This document shows, piece by piece, positions 25,461-40,699 of a stretch of DNA of 64,000 nucleotides. Every line of letters starts with the position of its first letter. Positions within the stretch are counted from its first letter, which is position 1. The translations under genes and the position numbers were made by a program. The stretch covers positions 772,628 to 836,627 of the forward strand of contig CAJJDN010000002.1 of assembly GCA_905182985.1 (NCBI GenBank), given 5' to 3'. Source of the stretch: Paramecium sonneborni (Eukaryota > Ciliophora > Oligohymenophorea > Peniculida > Parameciidae). The notes beneath the pieces were generated by a model. It was not told the origin of the DNA. It saw only the letters and a list, made by a program, of their open reading frames with translations, and ran no database searches.

Positions 25461-26252
25461 TCATTAATCATCATTAGCTTCTTCTTCAGGATTATTCCAT
25501 AAGGTTAGATTGTCTCTTAACAATTGCATGATTAGAGTACAATCTTTGTAATTCTCTTCATTCACAGTATCTACTTAAGCAATAGCTTATTCAAAAGCTT
25601 CATTGGCTATTCTTATAGCTTCAGTTGCATTTTATAGGATTTCATAATAAAATACTGATTGGTTGAGATGTAATCCCAATCTAATTGGAGATGTAGTTGA
25701 TAAATTTGATTTAGCAAGTACATCTGCTTCTCTAATATTTAGAATAAGTAAAGAATTACTTATAAGCTTATGTAGCTTATTCTACAGCACCATGATATTC
25801 ATTATCTAATAAAAATTCTGCTAAATATCTATTATAATCTCCTTTCATTTTTAAATAAAACACTTTGCTATCAACTTATTTTGCATTTGGATATAAAGTG
25901 CTATCAATCAGATTCAGTATTTCAGAACATGAATTTTTGAGTTCTCCTTCAATTTTATGTTTGTAATTTCTAATATAATTTAAAGTGTATTGGTCTGTTT
26001 GTTTTCTAGATTCTTTTTATTCTATGGCAGTAAGTACTCTTAATTCTGCTCTCTTATTACCTACCTATAAATTTGAATATTCAATTAGATCGATACCACA
26101 TTTTTATATGCTGCTGATAATATGCTTCTTTCTTCTTTATTTAATTCCTAATCCAAGAAATGTTTAATGAATTCAATCATATCATTAAATCTCTCTGTTT
26201 ATTGTGCTATTCTAGCTAAGAATAAAAATTCTTCTCTGCTAAATTTATTCAT
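25461..26252 (-). CDS. 14-3-3 protein
   Basis: ATG 26250-26252, introns 26065-26096 and 25732-25759, TGA 25461-25463, about 244 residues. All 14-3-3 hallmarks are present in order: [74 protein letters not shown] and [20 protein letters not shown], with an acidic tail. 14-3-3 dimers bind phosphoserine/threonine motifs on kinases and other signalling proteins. The residue after the last DD is a Gln encoded by TAA immediately before TGA. Confidence 0.97.
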
Positions 26253-26776
26253 TATTTATTTAATATATTCATTTCTAAATTTATTTCTTTATCCAAATAT
26301 AACTTCTTTGATATTATCTATATGTACTATTTCCTATCTAAAAATAATCTTTTGATTATTCTCTATCTTCCTAAATATAAAATATATATATATTAATAAT
26401 TATCTATAATATCTTTGATTCTTAGAAAGTCCTAAACCTACTCTTAAAATTACTCTATAAGATTAATAAAATAATTGAATGAATTATTCTGTATATTACT
26501 ATTACTCAGTTTTTCATAATATGAATATTGTATATTGTTCACTTAAAATTTAATGAAATAGTATAAGAATTTAAGAGATTGTTTATTGCACTAGAAAAAT
26601 TTAAATTCTAAATAACCTTAATCTAAAATAATATTAATTATAAAGTAATAAATACTTTGAGAAAGAATAAAATTAGAAATAATGAATAGGTGTATAATTT
26701 GATCTTTATTGAATGATTATAAAAAATTGATTAAATTTTGAAATATGTTGTTTATATTTAAATTAATATTATAGAA
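26253..26776. other. Intergenic, 0.5 kb between divergent genes
   Basis: Lies between the starts of the 14-3-3 gene (leftward) and the phosphatase-like gene (rightward). No gene seen; presumably holds both promoters. Confidence 0.5.
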
Positions 26777-28135
26777 ATGAATTATGATTATATAGGTGCC
26801 ATTAAGATAAAAGATGGATTATTTTTAGGAGATTAATTTGCTGCATAGGTATTGATTAATGATTAGATTAGGATCTTGAATTTATAGTTACTAACAAAGT
26901 TTCAAGAATTATTAACTGTGCATCTAAATAAATACCAAATCACTGGGAATCTATTGGGATAGTTTATATGTCTTTTCCATGGCTTGATACTGATTAATAA
27001 GTATTAAGAATATCTTAATCTCTAGGTTATTTTTCAATAAGATGAGATAATTAATAATATAATTAAATTTGTAGATGATGCATAAAATAATGGAGAAAGT
27101 GTTATAGTTTTATCAGTTAAAGGCCATAATAGATCTGTAGCAACTTTATGTGTTTACTTAATGAAGAAATATAGATGGACTCTATATAAAACACTTTAAT
27201 ATATGCATAATAGAAGACCAGATTTAGAAATTAGAGCTCATTTCTTTAATTAATTATTATCAGTTGAAACTAGATTATAAAAATAAGGTTATGGTGCTAA
27301 GAGTTATAATTGGGATGAAGTATATACATAAGGTGAAAATGATGAAATTGTATTAAGAAATACATATTTGAACTCTTAAGCATAAGGAGTAGCTGAATTT
27401 AAAGATCATGATCCAAAACCAAAAGAATCTAAGTTCTGCATATTTATATTTCTAGATTGAAATTTGCTGAAAAGGTCTCTATGTATATTCCACCTTATGA
27501 CAAAGTAATATTCTCTAAAACAAGATAAATTTCAGATGCTAAATCTATTATTAAGTTATCAGGTTCATCTAAATAAATAGATCCATCATTTTAATAATAA
27601 ACTTAAAAACAATAGTCTATAAATAATTAAAATTAATCCAACATATAATAATAATAATAATAATAATAAAAAGATTCATAAAAATCAAGTGTATAATACA
27701 TTTAATCTATCTATCCTTAAAGACCTTAATCTTAAGGCATTCAATAATAAAGATTAAATAAAAGTGATAGTGTTAAATCTGGATAAGTCTTAGATAATAA
27801 TCTTAATTGTAAATTCTTTATTATTATATCTTTTAGAATCACAAAAAGTTTAAATGAATAATTTTATGGACTCAAAAGAATAGTTTCTATAAAAGTCTCA
27901 ATAAAATAATGGAACTAGAAGACCTTAAACTGCTCCTAATTAATTAAAAGCTCCTAGAATACAAACTACTCCTTATAAAAGAAATACTAGTTCAGGTTAA
28001 AGATAAGAAACAGGATCTTAACCTAATTCATAATTTAAACCTATGAGATAAAGAGCATAATCTCCTAATTCTGCTTATAATTCCTAAAATCCATATATAT
28101 AACGATAATTTAAAGCCAAAGCATGGAAAAAATGA
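26777..28135 (+). CDS. Dual-specificity phosphatase-like protein, catalytic Cys replaced by Ser
   Basis: Introns 26849-26871, 27001-27025, 27433-27455 (GTT donor) and 27809-27836 are removed. Residues 1 to about 150 follow the DSP fold: DGLFLGDQFAAQDLEF, RIINCAS, VYMSFPWLDTD, then the P-loop region and helix VATLCVYLMKKYRW, MHNRRPDL. The signature V-H-C-x-x-G-x-x-R-S reads VLSVKGHNRS, so the nucleophilic Cys is Ser (codon 27113-27115) and the preceding His is Leu. It should be catalytically dead, like STYX-type pseudophosphatases that bind phosphoproteins. The C-terminal 200 residues are Gln-rich low complexity, including a (TAA)n poly-Gln run near 27646. Confidence 0.85.
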
Positions 28136-28265
28136 AGCTCTATTTATTCTTTTTTTTGCTTATCAAATTCATTTTCCATATTTTATAATCATTTTTTTTA
28201 AATTACAAAAAATCTCTCACAACATTATATTCTTATTTCTAAAATTAAGAATTTATACTATTCAA

Positions 28266-29154
28266 ATGAACTTTTCAAGATATTACTCTCATCAAACTAA
28301 ATTTAATTCCTTCTAATCAAAACGTAAATCATAATAAAAGAATACATCATACACCCCTCTAAAATCTAGATCTGTTACCTATCATACTGATGAAGATCTA
28401 TTAAAATTGATTATCAACAATAATAATTTGTTAGAAGTAGTTTAAAAACTATAAAAATAAAGATAAGTTAAACAATTAGTTTAAGAAATTTCATCTAATT
28501 CTATTTTACCTTCCATTTCCAGAGATGAAAAACAACAATAAATTTAGTATTAAAAATTAGAAACAAAAAGAAAAGATTAAATCATTCCCTATAGTTTTTA
28601 ATTAAACCCAAAGAATATTGCTTATTATTAAGAGAATAAAATTTATGGCAAATTTATTGAACCAACTGAATATAAAAAAATAGATTATGAATTATTGAAA
28701 ACTATGTACTTATTAATTATTGGATTTTAGAGAAATTGCTCGATCTAAATAATTTTCAAAAGATCTTGAGTAATAGATGTAATTGAATCAAATAAAAGAT
28801 ATTCCTTTTGATCAATATTAATCTTAGAAATTATCAAAGGATTTTTAAATTGATAACTATAAAAATAAAAATTATCATTAATAAGAAAATTTAAACACAG
28901 AAAATAATGATACAATATTACGCAGATAATCAAAAATTAATAAAATACTCTAGAATACATAGAGACTAAAATAGGAAATTTAAATATTAGATAATTAATA
29001 AAAAATTGAATTGAAATTTGAAATAAAAGACGAATTTTAAAAGTATTCAGATCTAAATTAAAATAAATTAATTTAAAATCTAAATATTGAGTAAAATAAA
29101 TAAGCAAAGATGAAATCTATAAATTCACATTATAAATAGATTATAAAAAAGTGA
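28266..29154 (+). CDS. Gln/Lys-rich protein with coiled-coil potential
   Basis: ATG 28266, one 25-nt intron at 28706-28730, TGA 29152-29154, about 287 residues. Basic Ser/Lys N-terminus (RYYSHQTKFNSFQSKRKS), then long polar stretches with heptad-like Leu/Ile spacing near the C-terminus (INKILQNTQRLKQEIQILDN). No family recognised; resembles the abundant ciliate coiled-coil proteins of the cortex or cilia. Convergent with the PAS gene, 39 bp away. Confidence 0.6.
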
Positions 29155-29193
29155 AAAAATAGTTTGATATTAATTAATAAATTAATCATTAAA

Positions 29194-32100
29194 TCATCTA
29201 ACTGCTGCTATAATGTTTCCCTTTAGAAAAGCATTTTTCAAATTTTCTTAAGCCTTAATCATTTCAAATGGAATCATATTTAACATTCCTTTTGTTCTCC
29301 AAATTTATCTACTCATTTCTTTATTATAGGGTGTCCAAATGAATAAAAAGATGAATACTAATCCAATTATAAAAACAGAAAATTTAATTTTTTCTATTTA
29401 TTGTTCGGAATCAACAAAATCTATCATACCTGAAGCATATTAATTATTTAAATAAACAATAGCTTAATCAATATAATAGACTTATTCAATATAATTTTTG
29501 ATTTATGGACTATCCAAAACTTTTATATCAGTAGTAAGTGTATTACTAGCCCATAAGGCTAAGGAAGTAATTGAATTTCTTAAACCTCTATCTAATATAC
29601 CTCCAGATAATACAGAACATTGATTTACATCTAAAATAAATTAATCTGTCTCAAATTATTGGAGACATAAACTTTATAAATTAAACAAATTATAGAGTGA
29701 TAAATATGGATCAAATTAAGATGAAAATGTTTGTTATAATGATTCTAAACATAGTCTTTCATTTTCGTATAAAGCATCAATATATTATTCTTTAAAATTA
29801 GTAGTTTGAATGATTTATTCAATAGTAAAATAAATTGAATATTTAAGATTATAAGCTCTAATCAAACTATATTTTAGATGATCATAAATAATAACAGATT
29901 AATTGGTTAGTTATTATTCTAATATAATATTAACAATGAAATAGGCCATAAAAATCATCATCATGGTGATAAATTTAGAAGAAACTGAAAATGTATTAGA
30001 TGCTTTAGAGTTTAAGAGTTTTTATTATCTCATAGCTTCCTAGTCTAAAATTTATTATTCTTCATGTTCTTATTATTATTATAACTGTTATTTATCAATA
30101 TTTTTATGAGTTGGTAAAGATGACGGTAAGGGTAATTACTTAGAAGATAATGGAATATCATTTGAGGGTTAAGGTTGTTCATTATTAATTTCAACAATTA
30201 CATTTGATTAATCATTTAAATCTTAATTTTTAATTTTTTTCTGTTTTTCTTATTATTTTTCTAATTCAGCTTTTGCTTGAGCTTATTCTTTAATAGTATT
30301 TTACATATTTGAAAGAAAAGTAGATTTGAATTATTCACTCCTTGTAGCTAATTCTTTGATATCTTTTTAAGTTAATAATCCAAATAAAGACATGACTTTA
30401 TTATTGATATTATGAACTTTTAAAACAATTGGTATTAAAAAGATTTATGTAATAATTAATGAAGCAATAGCAAGTGATAAAACTGCATAAAAGATAGAAT
30501 TATAATCTCCTATAATGAAAATAAAGAAATCATAAAAGATTTCTGAAACCTCTTAGGAGCCTTATCTAAGTAATTGATATCCATTTCTAATAATGAAGAA
30601 TACATTTTTAACAGTATTTTCAGTCTACATTATAATANCTTTTATATCAGTAGTAAGTGTATTACTAGCCCATAAGGCTAAGGAAGTAATTGAATTTCTT
30701 AAACCTCTATCTAATATACCTCCAGATAATACAGAACATTGATTTACATCTAAAATAAATTAATCTGTCTCAAATTATTGGAGACATAAACTTTATAAAT
30801 TAAACAAATTATAGAGTGATAAATATGGATCAAATTAAGATGAAAATGTTTGTTATAATGATTCTAAACATAGTCTTTCATTTTCGTATAAAGCATCAAT
30901 ATATTATTCTTTAAAATTAGTAGTTTGAATGATTTATTCAATAGTAAAATAAATTGAATATTTAAGATTATAAGCTCTAATCAAACTATATTTTAGATGA
31001 TCATAAATAATAACAGATTAATTGGTTAGTTATTATTCTAATATAATATTAACAATGAAATAGGCCATAAAAATCATCATCATGGTGATAAATTTAGAAG
31101 AAACTGAAAATGTATTAGATGCTTTAGAGTTTAAGAGTTTTTATTATCTCATAGCTTCCTAGTCTAAAATTTATTATTCTTCATGTTCTTATTATTATTA
31201 TAACTGTTATTTATCAATATTTTTATGAGTTGGTAAAGATGACGGTAAGGGTAATTACTTAGAAGATAATGGAATATCATTTGAGGGTTAAGGTTGTTCA
31301 TTATTAATTTCAACAATTACATTTGATTAATCATTTAAATCTTAATTTTTAATTTTTTTCTGTTTTTCTTATTATTTTTCTAATTCAGCTTTTGCTTGAG
31401 CTTATTCTTTAATAGTATTTTACATATTTGAAAGAAAAGTAGATTTGAATTATTCACTCCTTGTAGCTAATTCTTTGATATCTTTTTAAGTTAATAATCC
31501 AAATAAAGACATGACTTTATTATTGATATTATGAACTTTTAAAACAATTGGTATTAAAAAGATTTATGTAATAATTAATGAAGCAATAGCAAGTGATAAA
31601 ACTGCATAAAAGATAGAATTATAATCTCCTATAATGAAAATAAAGAAATCATAAAAGATTTCTGAAACCTCTTAGGAGCCTTATCTAAGTAATTGATATC
31701 CATTTCTAATAATGAAGAATACATTTTTAACAGTATTTTCAGTCTACATTATAATATAAATAAATTACACTATTAGGATTAATAAATGAGGTTAATGATG
31801 CATTTCTTATAATAGAAGCAGATGTTACTAATTAAAATATAGCATCACTTAATGTACTAGAATAATTCTACTCAATATTATCATATATATATGTAACATT
31901 TATAGCAGCATCTGAAAATACATTCTTTTTAGTCTCTATATCAATTCTAGACTTTATGAGAGAATATTGTATAGTTTTAAGTTGATTGACTTATAAACTT
32001 AACTAAAATTATTAGTATTATTATTATTTACTTTATCTCTAAAATTTTAATCATATGTAACATTTCCCTAAGCCATTAATTATAAATATCTTGTATAGAA

Positions 32101-35100
32101 TACTACATCAGCCATTACTCCTGTTCTATAATAGGCCATAGTTATTGCTGAATGACCATTTAAAATTTCATTATTTTATTGTAATCTATATCCTAACTGA
32201 ACAGATGATAATACAATTAAAATTACACTTAATAGAATGATAATTCTATTTAATAATATTATTTTTGATGCCTCCGATTTTTCCCCCATTTATATTTTAA
32301 AATCTTTAATTTATCTAATTTCTTCATTTACAGAGATACCTGATCCTCCACTTACTTCTGATTAAATTACATTTTCAATTACATCTGGTTATTCTTCTTC
32401 TTCTATTTTCTTATCTTCAATTATTTTATTTAATAATTCTTCTTATTATTCTTCTATAAATTAAATTATTTTTATTTTAGCATTTGCATATTCTGAATCT
32501 TCAACTAATAACCCTTTTACTAAAGCACTTTTATACTTTTAAATTCTAAGATTTGTCTATTTAGAATCATGTGCAATAATAGTTTTATCATTTAAAATAG
32601 ATTTATCATTATTATTAACTGTTTTCTCATTTATCTAGCTATATTCCTTTCTTTCTAATAATATATTTTATTCATATGGATCTCTAGATACCCCATAAAA
32701 AGCAGATTAATCTTCTTATTATTAAAAATCTTCAAGACTTTCATCTTATACAATCTAATAATTAGTTGATAATCCTGTAGTATTAATTGTAAAATTGAAA
32801 GCTCCTTACTTTTTACATAATTCAAGTAATTCTGGTGCTATATCTATAATTGGTAAATCTAATTAACCATTAACTACACCAACAGGAATTCCAAATTTAT
32901 CATTTACAGATTCACTAAACCCTAAAATAGAATGTGAGATCTCATCAAACATTAAATAAAAGAATTTATCAGTATTATCACTTTTCTTTAAGAAACCTAC
33001 TATTTATAATCCATTCTTTAAATTTGGTAGAACTCTTATCATTAAAGAACATGGAACTAAAAATCCATTTTTATTTAATGCAAATACTTATCTTTCTATT
33101 CCTAATACTTTACTTTAACTTGTTTAAATAAAATTTCTAATAAAATCATCATGAACACTTGCTAATATTCTAGGCATTATTCTAGATATATTTGATCTTA
33201 ATAAATCAGCTTTCTTATAACCCAATAATTTTGATATCTCATTATTACAATTTGTAATAGCACCTAAATTTTCTAAATTGACTGAACATGTAATTATACA
33301 AGTATCACTATTTTAATCATATTTGAATTTTTCACTATCAATTATCCGATTTATTTCCAAATTCTTACTTATTTAATCTGATTTATCAATGATTCTTGTT
33401 CCCTCTATATCATTATTAACTACATGAGTTAAGAAATTTCCATATATTTCTAAAGTTTTCAAATGAATATTATTTATTTTAATTAATTTATCATAAAGTT
33501 ATTCTGTTTCATCTATTGATGATGTTATTAATGATCCCAATTATTATAGTTTACCTATATCAGGTGATTCTTCTTATAATTCTCTCCAATATTCTAAATG
33601 TAAATTAACTGATTTCTCTATTGCGGTTTCAAATTATATATAGTAATTTTAAAAATTTACTATTTATTAAACATCTATCTCTTAATTCTTATCTTATTCA
33701 ATCATTTCCAATTCAATTTAATTCATCACTCTATATATACAAAACTCATCCTAAAATTACAATCTTTATTTTTGAGCAATAGCCAATTCATAAAATGCTT
33801 TAAATTTATTCTTTAATTTTTTTTATAATACATATGATCGAATTATTTAGATTCTTGTGGTCTGAAGTCTATCAGACGAATTCTAAATAAGGGCTTAAAC
33901 AAAAGCATACCATCTAATTGTTTTATCTAAAGATTATTTATCATTTGTTTTTTCATTATCTTAATTTCTCAATGTATCTTAATGTATTAAAGAACATGGA
34001 CATAGTTCTACAGATTTTAAACAATCTTTCTAATGTAATTTAACAAATCCTTCTAATTTCATTCTATTCATTGGTTTATCTCTATTTTCTATCAAGAATA
34101 TCATTTCTTAAACTGTTTCTTCTAATTAGATATCTTTTTTCATATGAATCATTAATTCAGGACTTTTGTTTAATTTAAAACAACAATATACAACAATAGG
34201 TGAACATACTATTTCATAAAAGAATCCCATATCATCTACTTCTCCTTCATCTAAAAATGCATGACAAACTGAAACAAATGAAAACCAAAATAATAAGGAT
34301 GTTTAACTTAATTTACTTATATTAACGCTATTTTCAATAAATTACCTTGTTTTTAATCTCATAGTTATCATCATCCCGTATAATATACATAATATGGTTA
34401 TAAATGGTTTTTCAGCATTTTATTATGGATCCATAACAGCAAAAAATGGTAAATATATTTTGAATAATAATTCAATCCAATTTAACTTTGTATATTTAGA
34501 AGCATAAGGAATTGGAGTAAATGGGCTAATTTAATATTAAATACTACTTGTAATCAACTAAAAATATTTCAAAAAATATTAGACAAAACAATAGTAATAC
34601 AATTCCAAAAGAAGACAAAATTACCATTATGTAATAAAGGATAGAATCACAATTCATTTCTCCATCACACTTAAATGATGTCAAAAATACACTTAAAAAA
34701 GGCATTACAAGCACAGTTACTAAAAACACCATAAGCAGGTTATATATCCTAACCGAATAAATTGTAAACATTGATTTTTCTGATATTAATACATATATAA
34801 GTAAAGCCACTGAAATAGATAAATAAAAAAATCCCTAATTTTGATAAAATCATTACGAATATAACAAATACTGAGAATAACGTAGAATCTATTGAAATTA
34901 AGTATTTCACAGGTTAAAAATATGATATGGCTTCAACAAAGTAAACAAAATAATTTGTCTTAAATAAGTATGTTTAATATACTGAATAATATAACTAAGT
35001 AGCTAATTATTTATCAGAGATACCATTTATATAAATTCAATCAGTAACAAGAATTAATAGGACAATGTAGTAAGAATCTATGTTTAATACATCATATCCA

Positions 35101-35128
35101 TGGCTTCAAATATTTTCTATTTTATCAT
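29194..35128 (-). CDS. Very large multi-pass membrane protein with a PAS domain
   Basis: Start ATG 35126-35128; introns 34995-35023, 34835-34856, 34526-34547 and 32003-32031; stop 29194-29196. With the duplicate removed it is about 1550-1600 residues. The N-terminal third has many hydrophobic helices (SVALLIYVLISEKSMFTIYS onward). A central PAS domain follows: LGAITNCNNEISKLLGYKKA, SNISRIMP, FIRNFIQTSQSKVLGIERQV, KNGFLVPCSLMIRV. Helices near the C-terminus flank a long loop, as in the PAS S-box membrane protein family expanded in ciliates. Ligand and function are unknown; a sensory role is inferred. A segment is artificially doubled around the N at 30638. Confidence 0.8.
29520..30637. repeat. 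Direct duplication 3, left copy (1118 bp)
   Basis: Identical by eye to 30639-31756, offset 1119, separated by the N at 30638, inside the PAS-protein gene. Keeping both would repeat part of the C-terminal membrane region. Confidence 0.9.
30639..31756. repeat. Direct duplication 3, right copy (1118 bp)
   Basis: Second copy of 29520-30637, continuous with the upstream (rightward) part of the PAS-protein gene. Confidence 0.9.
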
Positions 35129-35164
35129 TCAAATTCAAAATAAAATATTATTATTTTAATAATT

Positions 35165-35896
35165 TCATAACTTTTATATATGTGTAGCATCATTCTAAGT
35201 TACTATTTTGACTTCTCCTTTTGGAAGTGTATATTTCACAATAGTAATAGAGCAATTTAAAGCACTATTATTATAAACCGGTTGTTTTTTATTGATCATG
35301 TAATTAATTTAATTCATAAATTCCATAATAAATCTAAAATATATATATATATTAATAGTTACCCTCCATGTGTTACAAGAAGTACTGTGATATTATTTAG
35401 TTTTAAATCGCTACATCTTTAAATAATCAATTAAAGCATCTATTATGCTCTATTGTTTACATCAATCCAAGATTCCCCTTAATCAGGTTTGAATTATCTA
35501 ATATCCACTCCTTATTCTGCAGCTAATTTTTTAGGCAATGTTAAACTTTATCCCTACAAAACACCCAATTATATTTCTGATATATATACCTGCATGTTTT
35601 TCTCTTAATAAAGATTCATAATTTGGTATCATTTATTTTGCATGATGCTTTTAAATTAATTCAAAAGTTTATTTTGTTCTTGCTAAATCACTAACAAAAA
35701 CTATATCAAAATTTTCCTTTTTAATTCTTTTACCTAAAGCTTCTGCTTATTTTACTCCTAAAGCAGATAGTTATCCATCATCTTATCCTTATAAAATCTA
35801 TAATTTATTTCCTTCTGTTTATCCATGTCTAACCAGCCAGATTTGAATTGTTTTTTATCCAATTTATATCATTATTAATAATTTTATAAATTTCAT
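35165..35896 (-). CDS. Histidine phosphatase superfamily protein (phosphoglycerate mutase-like)
   Basis: ATG 35894-35896, stop 35165-35167. IWLVRHGQTEGN holds the catalytic RHG motif near residue 23. GQLSALGVKQAEALGKRI, IVFVSDLARTKQT, a LREKHAG segment with the acid residue region, GESWIDVNNRAQ and LLVTHGG (second catalytic His) complete the fold. The family phospho-transfers through a phosphohistidine; the substrate cannot be named. The 3' intron is 35334-35362. A second intron or indel near 35555-35600, just after HAG, is needed to keep the frame and is not resolved. Only 36 bp separate its stop from the PAS-gene start. Confidence 0.8.
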
Positions 35897-36062
35897 TCTA
35901 ATCGACAATATTATTTTTTATAATCTAAGAAATTTAAGATTAGTGGTTTGAATTCATCTATATCATATAATTTATTATTATAACAGTTAAAAACAACCAA
36001 TTAATATACATATATATAGAGAATATATATTTAGATTAGTATTATTATACAGGATTAAAATA

Positions 36063-38342
<2,280 letters not shown>

Positions 38343-39127
38343 TTTTATTAAAATATATTTATAATTTAAAAAATTTAATCAATTTTTCTAAACTTTATTT
38401 CTGGTTTGAATTATTTACTATTATCCAAAATTATTCAAAACGATAACACTATTCCTAAATTAAGAATTATTTATATATATATTTCCTACAAATTTATGAA
38501 AAAATATCTCAAAAATCATAACATTAATTTTTAATTCTTTCACATTAATTAATATTAAATTAAAAATAAATAAGTCTGTCTTTTAAATATATACAATATT
38601 TTATCTTTTTACTCTATAATTATATTTCTAATTCCCAAAATATTCTCATTTTTAAACTAAAATCTATCTCTTTATTTTTAATTTAAAGTGTTCAAAATTA
38701 TAAATGAATGTTTAAATTTTATTCTCAAGCAAACAAATACTAATTTTTTTTAGAATTAAAATTTCAGAATTTCCATTTTCTTATTTGTATTTTTAATTTA
38801 TAACAGTAGGTAAATCAAAAATTCCTTATTCTTCTCTATAATATAAAAAATGATCATAGGCTTAAAAAATAAAAAGAATTTTAATTAATCTTAATTCTTT
38901 ACCTTTATTTTTTTAAACTAGTGCCATTATTAAGTTGTGAGATTATTACATCAAAATCAAATTTTTTTTTGAATTATTAAGTTATTAATATTTCTATTAA
39001 CTTATTTAAATCATTATTCTTAAATTTAGAAAGTTGTGCTTGAAATTTTATAAAATTAATAAAATTATCAGAACAAATATATTTTTTAATTGTTTAAATT
39101 TTTATATGAAAAATAAATAAGTAATTT
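38343..39127. other. Gene-poor 0.8 kb
   Basis: No gene seen on either strand, only A/T runs and short chance frames. Contains the presumed upstream region of the kinase gene (leftward) and the 3' flank of the CK1 gene. Confidence 0.5.
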
Positions 39128-40557
39128 TCAACTAAATTGGATAACTTTAAACTCTTATATAGGATTTTTATAATTATAGAATACAGAAGTATAATGTAAT
39201 AAATTATACTTTAATTCTAAATCTGATTCTTCCATTTCGTATAATTATTATTCGGATTAAATAGGAATTATTGAGGATTCTTAGAGCTATTAACTTTTTT
39301 AGTGTTTTTTACCAAAAATACTCTTCTAACTCTTCTATCTATATTAAGAAAATTTTGAAACTTTTGTTTATTCAATACTAATAGAATAATCAACAAAAAT
39401 GCTTTTTTAATTAGAAACTTATTTTATAGAATTTGAGTGCTCTTCACTAGATTCTTTTTAGCCAAAAGTTTTACAATTATTTTAAAATTAAATCTTTCCT
39501 TAACTCTCTCTTTAAATATTAGAAATAGATTAATAATGTTTTTTTTTGCTGATTTAACTTTTATTATTTTAGATATAATTTAAAGATTTTAAAGATTTTG
39601 AAGATTTAAATTTTTATTCCTATATATCCTTTTTATTCCAATCAAAAATAATATATCCATTTTTTTGATTTTCAACTAAAAATAAATGTTTTAATGATTA
39701 GTAATCAGGTTTTTATTTATGCCCCAATTATTTAACATATTTCATATATCTAAATATTATAACAAGTACTTTAATATTGCATTTGGAAGACTTTAACATA
39801 ATTATTCTAAACTAATTTCTTATTTCATTTATCCAATCTTTTCGATTCTATAGATATCATCTTTATCTATATTCATCCAAGGTAGAGTTTTATTAAGAAA
39901 GAATATAAGTATATATCCTAATGATTCTAAATCATCTTTTTTATTTTATTCAACACCCAAATGAGCAGCTAAACTGGCATACCTTGTTGTTCCAATAAAT
40001 GATAATTTATCTTTAGATTTTTTATTTTACTCTAAATCTTTAGCTATACCAAAATCAATTAAATATATTTTTGAAGAATTTGGTGAGCCTAAAATATTTT
40101 CTGGTTTCAAATCTCTATGAACAATATTTCTTAAATTTATATTGTGATTTATACTTTTTATGGATTTGCTCTAAAATTTCAATCATTTATATAGCTATAT
40201 TGCACACACACTAATAAGAGAAATGCTTTAATTTATGAAAAAAATAGATCAAATCTTTGCCAAGCATATTTAAAATTATCATATCCATCCCTTTATAAAA
40301 TCCATTCCAAAGTACTATTGGAATTTGTTCAACTCCTTCCAATTATTTCAATATTCTAACCTAAGTATTATTTAATATGAAACCTCTTTCTATAAACTAT
40401 TTAAATGAGCAACTTCATTTTTTTCAACTTTTATTGCAACATCTAAATTTTTTAGTTTTGATTTTCCCAAATAAACTTTTCCAAAAGATCCTTATGATAT
40501 TTGATTAATTATTTCATATTCTTCTGCTATTACATCTCCTTTTTGTAATTCTTCCAT
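39128..40557 (-). CDS. Casein kinase 1 family protein kinase
   Basis: ATG 40555-40557; introns 40361-40383 (GTT donor), 40130-40154 and 39750-39769 (20 nt); TGA 39128-39130; about 450 residues. Kinase features: ISQGSFGKVYLGK with [52 protein letters not shown] (CK1-specific replacement of APE) and YVKQLGHKQKPDY near the end of the domain. The C-terminal 170 residues are Ser/Gln-rich, as in regulatory tails of CK1. CK1 kinases act on acidic or primed Ser/Thr sites in many pathways. A decayed paralogue lies immediately upstream at 40700-41875. Confidence 0.92.
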
Positions 40558-40699
40558 TCAAATTTAATTAATTATTAAACTAGTCAACTTATCTATATTT
40601 TGATTAGGGATAAATTTTTTTATTTTTTATAAATAAAAGTCAATATGAAATAAATTATAAAAAAGATTGAATAATCAAAAATAAATCAAGAAAATCATA

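Noticed and set aside
34544..34810. Stand-alone 88-residue membrane protein
   Set aside because: It is an internal exon of the PAS protein, cut by sense TAA/TAG when the standard code is used.
34960..35168. A coherent frame from ATG 35166-35168 into the PAS protein with two TGA codons at places where Trp would fit, suggesting TGA recoding
   Set aside because: A start at 35126-35128 plus a 29-nt intron at 34995-35023 gives a continuous protein without any TGA, and it leaves a normal 36-bp gap to the neighbouring gene.
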